From NCBI GenBank assembly GCA_025642065.1, contig JAODUP010001206.1, positions 118,991 to 182,990 of the forward strand: a DNA stretch of 64,000 nt, read 5' to 3'. Below the pieces are notes generated by a model that had not been told where the DNA came from, did not search any database, and saw nothing but the letters and a program-made list of their open reading frames with translations. This document shows, piece after piece, positions 25,832 through 39,612 of the stretch; positions within the stretch are counted from its first letter, which is position 1, and the number at the start of each line of letters is the position of its first letter. The position numbers and the translations under genes are program-made. Source of the stretch: Paralvinella palmiformis (Eukaryota; Annelida; Polychaeta; Terebellida; Alvinellidae).

Positions 25832-27757
25832 GTCAAATAAAACCAGGGTTGGAAAAAACCATGATTGGATTCAATCGAATTTATTTTCAACAATCTTATG
25901 ATAAATAATATGTAGTTTTGAAAATAAATAAATATGTGGAATATTTTAATATACAATTTTAGAATTAAAGCAAAGTTGTTATATACAAATTTAAACTGTA
26001 TGTCAAAATATATACGACTAAATAAAATGGCAGAAGTACGCCAAAAATTCGAAGAAAAAAAATGTTCATGTAGATTTAATCGATGATTTAATCAATTTGA
26101 TTAAATTCATACCATTTGTCCATAAAAACAGAATAAAATAATAACGACTGTGAGGTCAGGTTGGAATACACCCATAAATATACCAGAGTATTCAGCTAAG
26201 AGAAGCTAAAAGATAGCGTTATTAATATAATATAATGTACAAAATTTATATAGCGCCCTATATAACCTGTAAGAAGGTTACTCTAAGTTATAAATGGAAA
26301 ATCAATTACAAAACTTTAAAGACGATAACTAAATGACAAGTAAACAATTACAAAGACACACTAACCTCAGCACTAATAAGAAAATATGTCGTGTTCGGCT
26401 TCACAATAAGACCATGCACAATAAATCCAATCAAGGTCAAAGATGCCAACTGTTTTGGAGAAAAAATAAATTATTAATAACAATATAATCGTAATTATAA
26501 TCTGTGTAATCTTCAATTGTCAAGGACTATGATAAGGCAGATGTGGGGGGGGGTTAAAACGTTTGAGTAATGGATCTCTGAAGGACGCTATCAGATAACT
26601 ATGATGAAAAACTGGAATATTCGCATTCTGATATATTTTCCCTTCAACTACTTTGATTACGTATCTTATTCGCCCTCAGATGTCATCGATCTTAATGTTA
26701 TATTATTTCCATAATTCAATGTTAGTCTTTCATAGTTTGCGGGGTTTGAAATTGCGCATCAATAAAGAAACTTAATTTTCGGTGTGCTATTTAAAGACTC
26801 TTTTTGTTTCTATTTTGCTCTCAAAGCAGCAAGATTTTTGGTTTTAAGACTTAGCCGGGAACATAAAAACATAGTCTAGATATAAAATGTCTGGTCCAGA
26901 AGCTGGTGGACGGGATGGCACAATGGGATGGCGAACATGCAAAAAGATATGGATCGTTGGACAAGCTGCATAAAGGTAAAGACGACGAACGAATTTTGAA
27001 GTATTCTTTTAGCTTTTTCATACATACCAGAGCCAAAAATGAACCGTGGAATCTGTACGAGAGAGAACCAGAATTTAATGGATGTGGCATCGTCTGACCC
27101 AAGATGCGGGATCATGTCATGGATAACAGACCAAAGTCCGGCCTCGATAACCAGAATAGTGGTGAATGTTGAGTGTGATATATGACATTCTGGAGAAGTA
27201 TAATGTAGTTAGTCGGAAATAATCTTGTGTTATAAAATTGCAATAAAGGGACTAATGAATGTTATCAGAGCCTTTAACGAATACGTGGATTCACCACAAC
27301 CCTGTAGGTGCCATCAAAAGATAAACCTTATATCTTAAGTGTTCATTATTAATATTGACTAATTGCAGGAGTAACAAATATTCATTAGACTTGCTTCGTC
27401 GTTTGGTAATCAAAATCGTGAATGACGTTTTATTTAAACAGCCAATCTAGTCATTGGAAAACAGTCTTATATTTAGGGTTAAAACAGGCTATAAAAGGCC
27501 ATGATCTTAGGTCAATATTACATTATCTCTCACAGCTATCATTACTGCGGATATTATTATACAACAGATATTATTGCTGACATAGTATAGTTTGACGACT
27601 TGGCACAAGCAGCACTTGATGTACCAGATGCGTGTATAGCGTACCGTGCTTCCAAGACAAGAATCTATCCAGTGTGATGTAATAATATGTTTATAAATTA
27701 ATATATAAACAATACCGTATGTGATTGCATGTTCGCGGGTGGCGGCTAACGGGGTTT

Positions 27758-27796
<39 letters not shown>

Positions 27797-27917
27797 CCAT
27801 TTAAGGCTCTGGTTAATTCAGATTTAAGTAGATACTACTTACCCACAGAATCGCATTTACGACGAGCGAACATAATTTAAGTCGTTCTCTCGCTTTGTTT
27901 TCTCGTTCCTCTGACAT
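21609..27917 (-). CDS. tetraspanin, nine coding exons, 244 residues
   Basis: Exons 5' to 3': 27843-27917 (ATG 27915-27917), 26366-26449, 25094-25142, 24938-24990, 24110-24187, 23312-23380, 22878-23000, 22525-22611, 21609-21725 (stop 21609-21611). All junctions agree in phase and total 735 bases. Tetraspanins are four-helix scaffold proteins of the plasma and vesicle membranes. Seen here: a charged N-tail (MSEERENKARER), helix 1 (about 14-37), helix 2 ending in GFIGACTG, helix 3 (about 88-108), a large loop with LHCCGYFG at 137-144 (CCG motif at 139-141), one further loop cysteine (YSCYY) and a closing GC, then helix 4 (EIIGIAIA). The loop has four cysteines, the minimal disulfide set. Several NxT/NxS glycosylation sites lie in the loop exon. 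The C-tail ends TAYTMIR. The subfamily is not assigned. Confidence 0.9.
22696..22755. repeat. (AT)n microsatellite in a tetraspanin intron
   Basis: A pure AT run of about 60 bases between exons 7 and 8 of the tetraspanin. Confidence 0.95.
25783..25826. repeat. (AT)n microsatellite in a tetraspanin intron
   Basis: A pure AT run of about 44 bases in the intron between exons 2 and 3 (25143-26365). Confidence 0.95.
26245..26290 (-). mobile_element. L2-like LINE 3' tail remnant in a tetraspanin intron
   Basis: Almost identical to the piece at 5085-5140 (AGCGCCCTATATAACC, then GTAAGAAGGTTACTC on the plus strand). It is the 3' tail of a truncated LINE inserted on the minus strand. Confidence 0.6.
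26450..27842 (-). other. first intron of the tetraspanin
   Basis: No further exon is seen. A block at 26880-27170 keeps open frames on both strands but resembles nothing known. An (AT)n run lies at 27761-27792, close to the exon 1 donor. Confidence 0.5.
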
Positions 27918-28759
27918 CACGAAGATTATCCGAACTTCTCTGGCATATCTCCAACAATCCTTGTTTATGTGGTACTAAATCTTGAGCACTCCTATCAAGA
28001 ACACCAACAAAGAGTTTGACTATCAACTGGCAGGGAAAGCTTTCTGTTATGTTAACACAGTTAGCTGCCGATTAATGAGAATTCTCCAGAACCAGGACGA
28101 AGCCACAAGGGACGAACTTTCTTTAGGACGAAGACTCCAGAATAATTAACACACGGCCACCGTCTCCATTCTGTTTCTCCAACACGAAACGCTTAATCGG
28201 TTTCTCGCTAATTGCGAAATTTCAAAAGAAATCACCTCGCCTCCTTTGGCCTTTTATTGTCCTAATTGGCAACGAAGCCTTATTATCTAGGAGATGTTGT
28301 CGTTAAATATGTCGTTAACTCTGAAACATATAAACAACTATATATCGTGTTTCACCTGTGTTTTCCGGAATGTTGACCACAGCACGTCGAACAGGTACCT
28401 ACACACACACCGTGAAGAGGTGACTTAACGCCACAGAGAGATTGTTGCTAGTGACCAGTGTTGACATATGATTGGTTGGTTATCGATTTACATTAAATTC
28501 AATCGACCGTGACTAAGATGGGCCACGAATGTCGCAGTTCGCTCTCGGTGATTTCTGTTGTGTGTTTCGGTAGGAAAATGTGAATTACATATAATTATAA
28601 TAGAACGCGGAGGTTCGGTACATAGACAACTGAACGGCTATTTGTTAAGACATTTCGGTAGATTATTGGAGATAATTCAATGTAATATCAATGCAATTAC
28701 ACTGCCATGGACACATGGTTACACGTTATAGATATACGCATATAAATTGAGCCAAACAT

Positions 28760-28810
<51 letters not shown>

Positions 28811-29538
28811 ATTAATTCTGCAATCCGTTGTAATTGGTGCACAACCTAGTATAGCTATACACTCACTCCGCCCTGTGTCACTAATTGGTTCCAAAGCCGA
28901 GACAAAACCCGTTTTTTATGTAAACCGGATATAATGCCTTTCGATGTAAATATTTTATTCTATACACTCTTTTTATGTGTTTGGTGTGTTTTTAGCGTAT
29001 TTTAAATTGTTTTTAATTTCGTTTATCTCTTATTGTTAATTTATTTATTTCACGTCCTTTTTTATTATGGTGTAGGTGACGTAGTTGAGTGACGTAACGT
29101 CGGACGTAATGAATTTCTCTGAACTGAAATTTACTCTAGAAAAGTTGCTTAAATGTGAATTTGACGTCGGTCGAAATGAAGTCGAGTATTACTATATTAT
29201 CGTTATGAACATAGGTATTTTTTAAACGCGTTTTGCAAATTACCAGGCACCACATTATTTTTACTTAATATAAAATTGTTGCTGTTTTCATAATCACAAT
29301 GTCAGAATATCTTAGATGAATATATTAAGCGAATAATTAATGTATATATTCTCTATAATTTATTACATTAACTATAATCTAATCTTCTTCTTTTTTGTAA
29401 ATTAATTACTATTTTTTTTAAATTTTCTTCCTAAGAGTGTAATGTCCATATTATAATTTTTAAGTTTATAATTTGTGTTATCTACAAATAATAAAACTTT
29501 TATGTTTTTGAATGCTTGCTAAAACTTTATATACCAAA
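27918..29538. other. upstream region of the tetraspanin
   Basis: Moderately CpG-rich around 28040-28240, as expected near a 5' end, though no TATA box or initiator can be fixed. 28760-28807 is a pure AT run. The stretch 29000-29500 is very AT-rich and shows no gene. Confidence 0.4.
28760..28807. repeat. (AT)n microsatellite
   Basis: A pure AT run of about 48 bases. Confidence 0.95.
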
Positions 29539-29718
29539 CATGATGATGATGGTGGAAGGCTACGTCTGTCCACATTGTAGGCTAAATGAATCGAGTAAAC
29601 TCCAAAAGTAATGAGGTGAAGTTGAAGATGAAACATCCTCCAGACTCGAACTGAGATTTGAACTCAGGTGGTTGATATGTGTGACCAACAACGGCACCTT
29701 TTAGACCATTGGGGGGCC
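29539..29718 (-). mobile_element. tRNA-derived SINE (family 1), old copy
   Basis: Same arrangement as the other family-1 copies: a GATGATGATG tail at the left, TGTAGGCTAAATGAATCGAG in the body, and a decayed B box (GATTTGAACTC on the plus strand) near the right. Substitutions are numerous. Confidence 0.75.
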
Positions 29719-30450
29719 TTTATATTCCGGTGTAATAAAGGGTATAATATTGCTTTACCACATACATAAAAAATATATTACATAAAATGTCTTTTTGGAG
29801 ATTATTAAAAACTAACCTATGTTGTCTTTGACAATTAGTTTCATTGTAATTTTTAATAACATTAAGTTGTCTTTTCTAAGAATTAGATTTATTCAAAGTA
29901 ATAAAAAGTCTATAGCTGGAAAAGTTGTCTTAAATTCCATGTCATAACAATTCCTTCTTGACATTCCAAAATTTTGAATTAATTTTTATCTGTAAATTTT
30001 TCCCCATTTTTTAAATACAATATTTATATTAATGATTCTTTTTTAAATAATAATTTTTAATGGCATTAAATAACCCTTGAGTTATTAATGGTTGATCATA
30101 TTTATTACATGTATTCCATGTTGTTTATTGTGAAATGTCAGATAAACATGATGATATTGAACAATTTAATCACGTTTGTATGGTTTATCTATGACATTCA
30201 GAATGTCATTGTCTTTAAGTTTAGAATTCATTTTTTTATATCTCTGATGGAGTTTTCGTTTACAGTTTCATAATTACAGCCGTATTATTCCGACAGCAGT
30301 AGTAACCCGACAGAGACTAGGAGCCCGTCAATTTGTTTTGTCTAAGGTATTGTTACCAGCGCCCTCAGGCTCTCATCATTAAAGACACTTTGCACTCTGC
30401 GCCGTAACGATACATGTATATATGTATTTATCCATATATGTACTTCATAA

Positions 30451-30503
<53 letters not shown>

Positions 30504-30640
30504 ATTTATTTAAATAATATTAAAACAAAAACTGTGAGTAGAATTCTTCCGAAGTCCAGCAAAATGGATGATGGGCTATGTACAACGGCCCAGCGCTTAC
30601 CGTACCAGACGGCGAAGTACTTAAAAGCCTAGAGGTCCGG
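29719..30640. other. intergenic AT-rich stretch with a microsatellite
   Basis: A pure AT run at 30450-30496 and no supported exon. Short open frames at 30088-30273 have no similarity or splice signals. Confidence 0.5.
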
Positions 30641-30880
30641 CTATTGGTTATAATACGGTCGTGGCGATATTTTATTTGTACCGATATCATCATTCGGGTC
30701 AAGTTCTAAATATTGGCCATAACTAATTAAATAATTAACGGTACCTGCTATTCTGTTCAAATAATCTGTATTTTGCCATCCCCAGCTGGCTCGAACTGAA
30801 TTAATACACAAATGCATGAGATTCCATAATTTATAGCAATCTGTTTGATAGATTGTCGAGTCAGGCAGCTTTACTGACAC
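30641..30880 (-). CDS. unrecognised open frame, possible exon
   Basis: The minus strand stays open for 79 codons in otherwise stop-rich DNA and is rich in W, Y, N and C (for example SVRASWGWQNTDYLNR). An AG acceptor-like site stands at its upstream edge (TTGTGTCAG near 30880), and the frame closes with a stop. It matches no family I know. It could be the last exon of the ubiquitin-like gene whose exon 32164-32347 ends at a consensus donor, but the phases do not fit simply. It could also be chance or a transposon relic. Confidence 0.2.
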   Translation of the reverse strand: MSVKLPDSTIYQTDCYKLWNLMHLCINSVRASWGWQNTDYLNRIAGTVNYLISYGQYLELDPNDDIGTNKISPRPYYNQ

Positions 30881-31317
30881 AAGAATCGGATTTCAATGAG
30901 TCCGGCATGATACTATCCATACGATAAAATAATTATTCCACTCTGGAGGACTACTACAACCCAATAACAAACATAGGCTTGGAGATGTCAACAGTCAAGG
31001 CATGTCGCACACATAGTTCCATACTTTCACATAAGTAAACAAGTAAGGTTCCAGTGTATCCTATGGTAACAAAAATGGATCACGTTATGATCCTCTTCAT
31101 AACTAGCTTAGATTCGACAGAAATATTTCAATAAAAACTAATAATGTAAAGCTTTCCTCAACATCTTGCCTAAAATATGAATCAATTGTTTAGTCAATAA
31201 AACAAGGAGGAATTATTTTATAGCAGATCTATCCGCCGCTGTATTGGAATACTATCCGTGACCAACATTTACTATTGATGAATGGCTCCTGGTACTAAGC
31301 AAGTTATATTTAATTGA

Positions 31318-31338
31318 TTATTATTATTATTATTATTA
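31318..31338. repeat. (TTA)n run
   Basis: Short ATT/TTA trinucleotide run in a gene-free stretch (30900-32160). 31709-31778 is a purine/pyrimidine-alternating GT/GC run able to form Z-DNA. Confidence 0.7.
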
Positions 31339-32163
31339 TATCATTTTAATTGAAAGTATACAGTTAGAACAAATGACAAAATATTTATTAATTCACATTA
31401 ACGTTTGGTACATAATGCTTTCGAAATTACAGCTGCAGAATATATATATTAATTGCAACATATCCACTGATAACTGAGCATTATCAACATTTTGTTTACA
31501 AAAATTACCAATATCAACGACAGCTAATTTATCACATCTTTACCACATTATATCAAAAAAACAAACATCTAACTAACAGAACAACTTTTTCTTGATTTGA
31601 TCTTCTCAATCTCTAGAGTCCCATTTAGTACATCTTCTTCCTTCTCTCTATGTAAATTAATAGACAAGAAACGTGTTAAATGATGATTATTATCATATAT
31701 GTATTAATTGTGTATGTGTGTGTGTGCGTGTGCGTGTGTGCGTGCGTGTGCGTGTGTGTGTGAGCGCGCGCGCGCGCATGCTTGTCTGTGTATATATGTC
31801 CACCAGATAATTTTCCTAGTGACAAATTACTTCATCCGCTTATTTCTTCCTTTCCTTTACTGTCTAACAACATCAGATGGATTTAATACATGTTAACGAC
31901 AGAATAAACAGTCTGAATTAAATACTTAATTGCTTAGGAAGATAAACAAAAAACTTAATATATACACAATTCCTAGAATGTTTATTATTGGTATCATGGT
32001 TTTATATCAGTATTTGATTCTGTATAATAAACCAATTGTCCTGGAACATCCCCTTATTCAATTCTAGCGTCGTGTAAACGCGACTAAAGGGCTAGTTTGT
32101 GTACGTACATACGAACGTAAACATCTACTTCGATGAGTATAAATCACGCTCCACGGTACTTAC

Positions 32164-35100
32164 TTAGGGATGATAGTAACTGATAGTTTAGTAAGAAATT
32201 TATCATCAGTTTCTATCGGTTCCACTTCCGCGTATTGTTTCAGAACTCTGCCTCTAAGACTGGTACTTCCTGGTCTTCTCTGCCTCTTCCTGGCTACTGC
32301 CATCTGCTTACCGCGAGAATCTCCCCTTTGTATCATATCGGAAGTGTCTAGAAAACGAGAAGAACGTATCACCTGGTCTCAAACCTGTAACGGCATCTCG
32401 TAAGCGTATTATGTTTAAGCCGCACTCAGATGGTAGTATTCAGTATTTTATGAGCAACTATGTTAAATCAAACAAGAAACCAAAAGATAGACGATGACAT
32501 TGGGACAAATGAGTCGCACTTACTAACTGGCTTATCTCCGTCGACACAAACGGTGTCCCTCATCTCTAAAGAAATAAATGCGCTACTGTCTGGAATACCT
32601 GGAATGACGGGACATTGGTATCACTGATGTTACGGTTAATTAAAATCATGACAATATTATGTTTCTAGGACAGTGTGTATGTATGTTTGTATGTATTTGT
32701 ACATTGAGTGACTGCTTTATTCATTGGTCGTTTATTTGGTTGGTTTTTTTTCTCGTTTTCTGCCCCTCTGCACCTCTCCCTACCCAGCTTTGATGCATGT
32801 TACGTCTGTCTGTATGTCCGTCCGTCCGCCCGTCCGTCCGTCCGTCCGTCCGTCTGTCTATCTGTCCAACCGACTTCTACTTTGTCTATGTGTTTGTTTG
32901 TTTGTTTCTTTCTTTCTTTCTTTATTTGTATTTACAAATACAATACAAATGAATCGCAGCCATTTCTTTATTACGAGGGTCTTCTTCTAAATATAAGGAG
33001 CTTCCATATTAAAGCTTCCGTTTATTAACCCGAATGTTTGTTTTATCAAGAGGATGGTACTATTATTATTGTAATACCTGTCACCCATAAGCACCTATCT
33101 TACAAGAATGCATACGTATAAATTTAATTCAGAACTTAAATATATTACACCTCTTCGGTTGTAGACAATAGCAACTGTCCTAAAAGACCACCCCTCTTTA
33201 AGCATGTAACAGAACGTGCTGTCATGGATAATGTTTAAGACAGATTTTACTCTTTTGTGTATAATTCGAACAACAAAAGACATACATAATTATGTTGATT
33301 GGAGAGTTCCCAAAATGGTACTGGTTAGCATATATCCAAGAACATAACAAGAAGAATGGCTTTACTTTACACCATAATAGAAGTGTTTGCAGCATACAGA
33401 CAAACGGCATATAAATAAAACCAAATAACCTACGGAGTACCACGTCGATAGGACTTCTGTTATCAATTCCGTAATATCCAATCTTTCTTCCGGTTTCCAG
33501 GAGTCTTCCATCAAACAACCAGAGATATCCATCATGAAGGTGACCGCTGACGCTCTCCATTTGAGTCCGACATTCCCGGATCGTTGTCTCCGGAACCACT
33601 TCCAACCTGAAAAGGTCACCCTTAGCCAAGCGCGTAATGACGTAGTTAAGTTGAGTTGGCTTGTCCAAGGAGGCACGCAGTACAAGAGTTCCGGGTTTGC
33701 CAAGTATTTCGTCCCGATGCATAACGCTGAATATGAGCGTGTTATCCTGGAAATATGAAAACGCATCATCTCTGCTGAAACAGCTGAAATCTAGGTTCAT
33801 ATGTTACATGGCATTTTTCTCTAAGATAAGCCACTTTTGGGCGATTCGCGCTGGACACCAAAATCTTCTTCACCCAGTACCATCGGGACATGTATGATGG
33901 TCTCTGACTAAAATGATTTCAGTAACTCGTCTATGCATTGATTGATTGAATAATTGACTTTCTTTCGTTTCATGATCTATAATCATGGGACAGAGATAGC
34001 ACAAGAAAGCGTAAGGATTTATTTCCAGTGTGGTCCCTTTTTATTGAGTGGCTGTTCATAGCTCCTCCCCCACCACTCACAGGGGATTAGTACGGAGAGA
34101 TGGAGCCGAAACACCCCGAGGGTGATCACTTCCAGGGTGTTTTACATCCCCAGGGGGTCTTTTGAGGGTACAAAAAAGCCATACAGTAATATACGGAGAG
34201 AGATCCTTCCAAACGTCAGTTCCCAGGCTGTGGAACGAGTTGCCATACCACATTAAACTCGCAGCAAGTAAAGACATATTTTGTAAGGTTCCTAAAACCC
34301 ATTTATTTAAATTAGCATATTTATAATATTAAACCAACGTATTGTGTATGAAATGTATTTGATCTACATGAGCTCAGAATATCTTTAATTTTAGATGTTA
34401 AGCGCCTTAGAGCAATTTCAGTTGAATAAGGCGCTATATGAACGTGTTCCACTTGTTTTTATCTGTGTACATAACGTTCACGCTGTGTCAACATCCTGAT
34501 ATGGAACAATATCCGAGGAAAGACGAATACCGGACTACGCCCCACACTCCGAGAATGTACGCATTTAATGCTCCATGATTATATCTTTAAAATACCCAAC
34601 AGTTTTACAATTCGGGATTAGTGGCAAGATGGTGTAGAAGGCAGAACGCCCAAAACCGGATTTCCTACATGACAAATATTCATTCCCTCGTGATTCTCTG
34701 CGCGCGATTATGCTGAATATTGTCGTATTACATTGGCATGCTATTTCAGCCCCAGACACAGTCGTCTATTGTATCTTTAAGGATGAACCCAAAATATCAG
34801 TACTCACCCGAAGCCACGAAGAGGAGCACAGATATCGCCCTGACGGCGACAGGAAGTAAACAACGGTCGTTTCGTTGATATTCAGGGCCTTGCATGTTTT
34901 TTCCAGGACTTTACCAAACGTTGGCGTCGCGTCCAGTTTGTAGGAAATGACGTCACGGCCTTCTATGTGGATTTCCACAAGTTCGATCGAGACCAGCGAC
35001 ATCTTGCATATGGGTTCATCTGGACGTCGTAATGGACTGTGAGGAATAAATGGATTTACAGAGTTAAGCCTTTTACAAGGAGAAAATAATTCTTTGTTTA

Positions 35101-36126
35101 CATATAGTTCTACTACTGCCACTACCACTATTACTACTACTATGACATCTACTACTGCTACTATTTGCGTATCAGCGTGTATGCGCGCGCGTATGTGGTT
35201 TAATGTTCGTACCTGACTGTCGTGGTGCTCTCAGATTTCAGAATTTCGTCTACAGGACTATCGTAGTCGGTGTTAGTCCAGCGTAGTAAGACGCACGTAG
35301 GAGATAGAATCCAGTCCCCGAAAAGGCGACGGATATCCTTGAACAATTCATAAACGGTGCCTTTACTCGCCAACTCCAAACGTTCAGTCTTATTAAAGTG
35401 TTCAATCTAGAGGTAATTGAACAAATCGGTTAGTTATGCTACATGCCATCCAAATGCGCCATCAGCAGTCGATAGAAGTATTGTCTTTCATCTATCTCAT
35501 GGTCTCCCTGTATCAAAATGATACTTCCTTATAACTTTCACAATAACCGGGGAAAAACCTTTCTCCATAAATAACTTTTGCAGTCACATTAAAGATGTGA
35601 CCCAGTTTTGTTGGTTAAATCTCATCATTTTGTCTTGATGAACAAAGACACATGACCGAGCTATTCCCTGGTGTTTTAATTTCCTACCTGTACAATCTTG
35701 CTGCCTGTTTCCGGTCTAAAAGTGGTCGTTATGTGAGAGAAGGCGTCTCGCTTCTCTCCCTTGTTGCCCACCTTCTTTTCATTGGAGCTGTTCCCAATTT
35801 CTCCGCCTTCAGACGAAGCCTGTAGGAAGGTAAACCCTAATGGCCTATCTGTCGGTCTCTCCACATCACACTTGGAGAAAGGCTGTAGAAGGAATGTTCC
35901 TGGAAGTATCAAAATACATTACCATCGCGCTACTCCAGTGTCTGGATCAGGCCTGTAGTGGTTCAGATCCATGACTGTACGTTTTTCTGTCTGTCACAGA
36001 TCAACCCAAAATATGACGTAAACGACAAATAGAAATACACACATAGAGTACGAGGGATGAGCAAGAGATGAATACATCATTATTTTGGAGATAGATAGAT
36101 AGATATAGCTATAGACAGTGATATAT

Positions 36127-36199
<73 letters not shown>

Positions 36200-36220
36200 C
36201 AGACAGACAGACAGACAGAC

Positions 36221-36294
<74 letters not shown>

Positions 36295-37515
36295 GGACAG
36301 ACAGACGATAGATAGCCGAAGTTGGTTGATTCTTTTTTAAACAATAAGCTATAATCAGACTTCATAACATTATAATTTAGGGTTTACATGAATTTTCCAT
36401 AAACTGTATTCAATCATACAATGAGTTTAATGTCAAATTAGTTTTAACAGGTAAAACTACATAATTAATAGGTATTAGTGCGAGGTTTAAGACATCAATA
36501 AGTATCTAGCACCCAAGTCCAGAGAGCTCCGTTCATCTGGTTTTCACTTGTGGTCTTTTTCACGTATTAAAACTCATGCTGTCACTCGTGCTTTTTCAGT
36601 TGCTGTTGCTACCCACTTCCCGAACATGTTAAGTCATCAAATAGCTTAGTTTCTTTCCGACACCATTTGAAAACTCATCTTTTCAGATTTGCTTATCCTT
36701 CCTAAGTTATTCGTTTGTTTAATATCCTAAATGGCTTTAATGACTACAAAGCTAAACTTGGTCAAGATAATGATTAAGTTGGGATACCTCCAGCGCCAAT
36801 ATATAGATCACAACGGAATAATTGTTCGCCAAAGTATGCCCTGTTAGCCGATGTAAACAACAAGAGTTATTTACAGATATGGGCAAGCCTTCTATCAACG
36901 ATCTATATATCTACACATAATCTGGAACCTAGGATTTATTTACGTCGAGCAATTGAAAAACGGTCGTGACGTTAACATGATCAGAAAACTCTCTGTGTGC
37001 TTTTTTTTCCGGTAAATCTTTCACGTAATCAGGGATTAAGTCAGATTTGTAAGACCTTTAACCCTCTAATGCCATATACTAAAGAAGAAGAGTACCCATC
37101 TGGCTTAATATATCATAGAATTGGTTTACAGGACATTAGTAAAGGTGTTCATCCTTTGACAACGAAATAGGCCCGGGGTTTGTACGGCTGTTCGTGGCTG
37201 CTTCAAGGACGTGGTTTTATAGGTTTCAAGGATATTGTGAAAGGTTTAAAATTACAAATTCAGATTCTCATTTCGCTGCTGGATCAATATAAAATAAGCC
37301 AAAGTTCTTTGAATATTGTGCGCGTGGATGTTTGTAACTGGTAGGAGATCGTGGAATTCCTCAAAATGGAATCGATTCGGATGGGATCATTCAATAGATT
37401 CGCAGTTTTTCGATCTATCGGCAAGTAAAGAGACTGACATATTGGCAGAGAGGGGGGGACTACTAGGCAGACAACGGGGCAGAAAACACACACACACACA
37501 CACATACATATACAC

Positions 37516-37552
<37 letters not shown>

Positions 37553-38701
37553 AGAGTAGGTTATCACTGAGGTTCATGCGAAATATACAACCAGCTGGTG
37601 ACCTATATTAAAGCAGTCCAGTTCCACAGTTGCCATACATATATGAGAATTTGTATTGCTTAGGCGGATCCTATACGGGGTGTCCCTCTCCATGAAGACC
37701 ATAGCTTTTCCATCTGTTTTCATTAAGTGTGGATGACCTTGAACTGCCAGTCCATAGCCGTCCGTGTTTAGCTGGTCAGTGTGTTTAAAGATGACATCCG
37801 TTTGTTCAGCCATCCTAAAATTCTGAAACGGACACTTCAAATTTTCATCATATGCACTCGTACGTGCATTCTCAACAACTGGTAACTCCACACCATTAAA
37901 TATGACTCGCGCTTCCGGCTACACCTCTCCACGTGTACCTAATAATGACCACACCTGTCATAAGTTATACCCATGCAATTTAAAGCCCGCTAATATCTTC
38001 ACCTTCCTGGTGTTAGGCGGTAATATTTGGCACCTGTTTACCTGTATTCAGCCCAGTTATTGATGAAGCACGTTGATGAGACACAACAATATTACTTAAT
38101 TGCAACTTACTATCTTGTCATGATATAAATATTTGATGAACGTCAATAGTCGTATTACAGCTAATAACTGCCTGCCTTTAGATGACAGACGTCAGTACGA
38201 AACGATTAATTGTGCTATAATCTTATAAACGTAGTATTAATTGTTCAGTGTTCGGCTAATACAATCATTAAGACAGTACCGTATGGACGGAATATAATAT
38301 ATTTTAAAGTATTCCACACCGTCTTCCAACCCCCCAACCCCCCCAACCCCCGCTTGCGGGGGTCAGAGTCTAGAATTAGATCGCTTGTGTCGCAAAAGAC
38401 AACAAAAGGAAGGCTATGCTAACTGACTTTTTGCGCCACTTTTTCGTTAAGGCTGGCTTACTTATGCCATACTACAATGTATTTGTTCTCCTTAATCATA
38501 AACATCATACTACACCAATAAATCTGAGTACATTTGTATTTTAACTCTAGATACAAGGACAACACGTCGCCATAAACAACAGCATCATGAAGTATTCAGC
38601 TTTTTGTCCCATTTTATTTACTATTTTATTTGTATGTATCAGGCCCAGTAATTTATCTAGTCAAATCAACAATAGTCTTTATAACGGGCTATCCCATTGG
38701 T

Positions 38702-38758
<57 letters not shown>

Positions 38759-39366
38759 TATATTTAATAAAGCGCCCTTACTAGCAGGAGCCATTCAAAG
38801 GCGCTGTACAAATAATATGTACTATAATAATACCCCAAATAATATGTCCGTAAGAACCTTGTAATGATTTAAAAGATAATAATTGTTTATCTGTGAAAGC
38901 GACCTTAAGTAGGTATGGTTTTAGAAGAGATTTAAAATATTCAAGAGACGACACATTTCTAATATTTGCCGGCAACCTATTCCACAAAGTGGGGGCGGCA
39001 ATACTAAACGCACAATCATCATATGACTTAAGCCGAGACAGTGGCACCTGCAATAGTATCTGACTGGATGACCTGGGCGCCTCCGTGGTCTAGTGGTAGC
39101 GCGTTGGACCACAGAAGCAATAGTATCCGTGTTCGAATCTCGGCGTGGGCATATCTGAAATTTGTTTCATCTTTGACTTCGCCTCATTACCCTCGGAGGT
39201 CGCTCGGCCCATTTAGCCTACCATGTGCACAAAAGTGGCCGTAAAACACCAATCATCATCATCTGACTGGATGACCTGGTTTTCGGGATGACTTTCTAAT
39301 GGAAACCAGTTCACACAGGTATTCTGGCGCCATATCATTAATAGATTTGTGATCGTCCTTGTATAT

Positions 39367-39440
<74 letters not shown>

Positions 39441-39565
39441 TACAGTTAATCTGTATAATCAGGTAATATGTATATTACCTGAAATATTCAGGTAATACGT
39501 CTATTGCTAACTGAGATATAATACACATCACCTGAGTATACAACTTAACTGTAACACACACACAT

Positions 39566-39612
<47 letters not shown>

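Noticed and set aside
26851..27115. Overlapping open frames on both strands in the first tetraspanin intron
   Set aside because: No splice sites in phase and no recognisable motif; both strands are equally open.
36130..36322. Direct-repeat array, considered as CRISPR
   Set aside because: The units are 2-4 bases long without spacers; it is a compound microsatellite in an animal genome.
38587..38784. Plus-strand frame with an asparagine run
   Set aside because: The asparagine run is the AAT microsatellite at the 3' end of a LINE.
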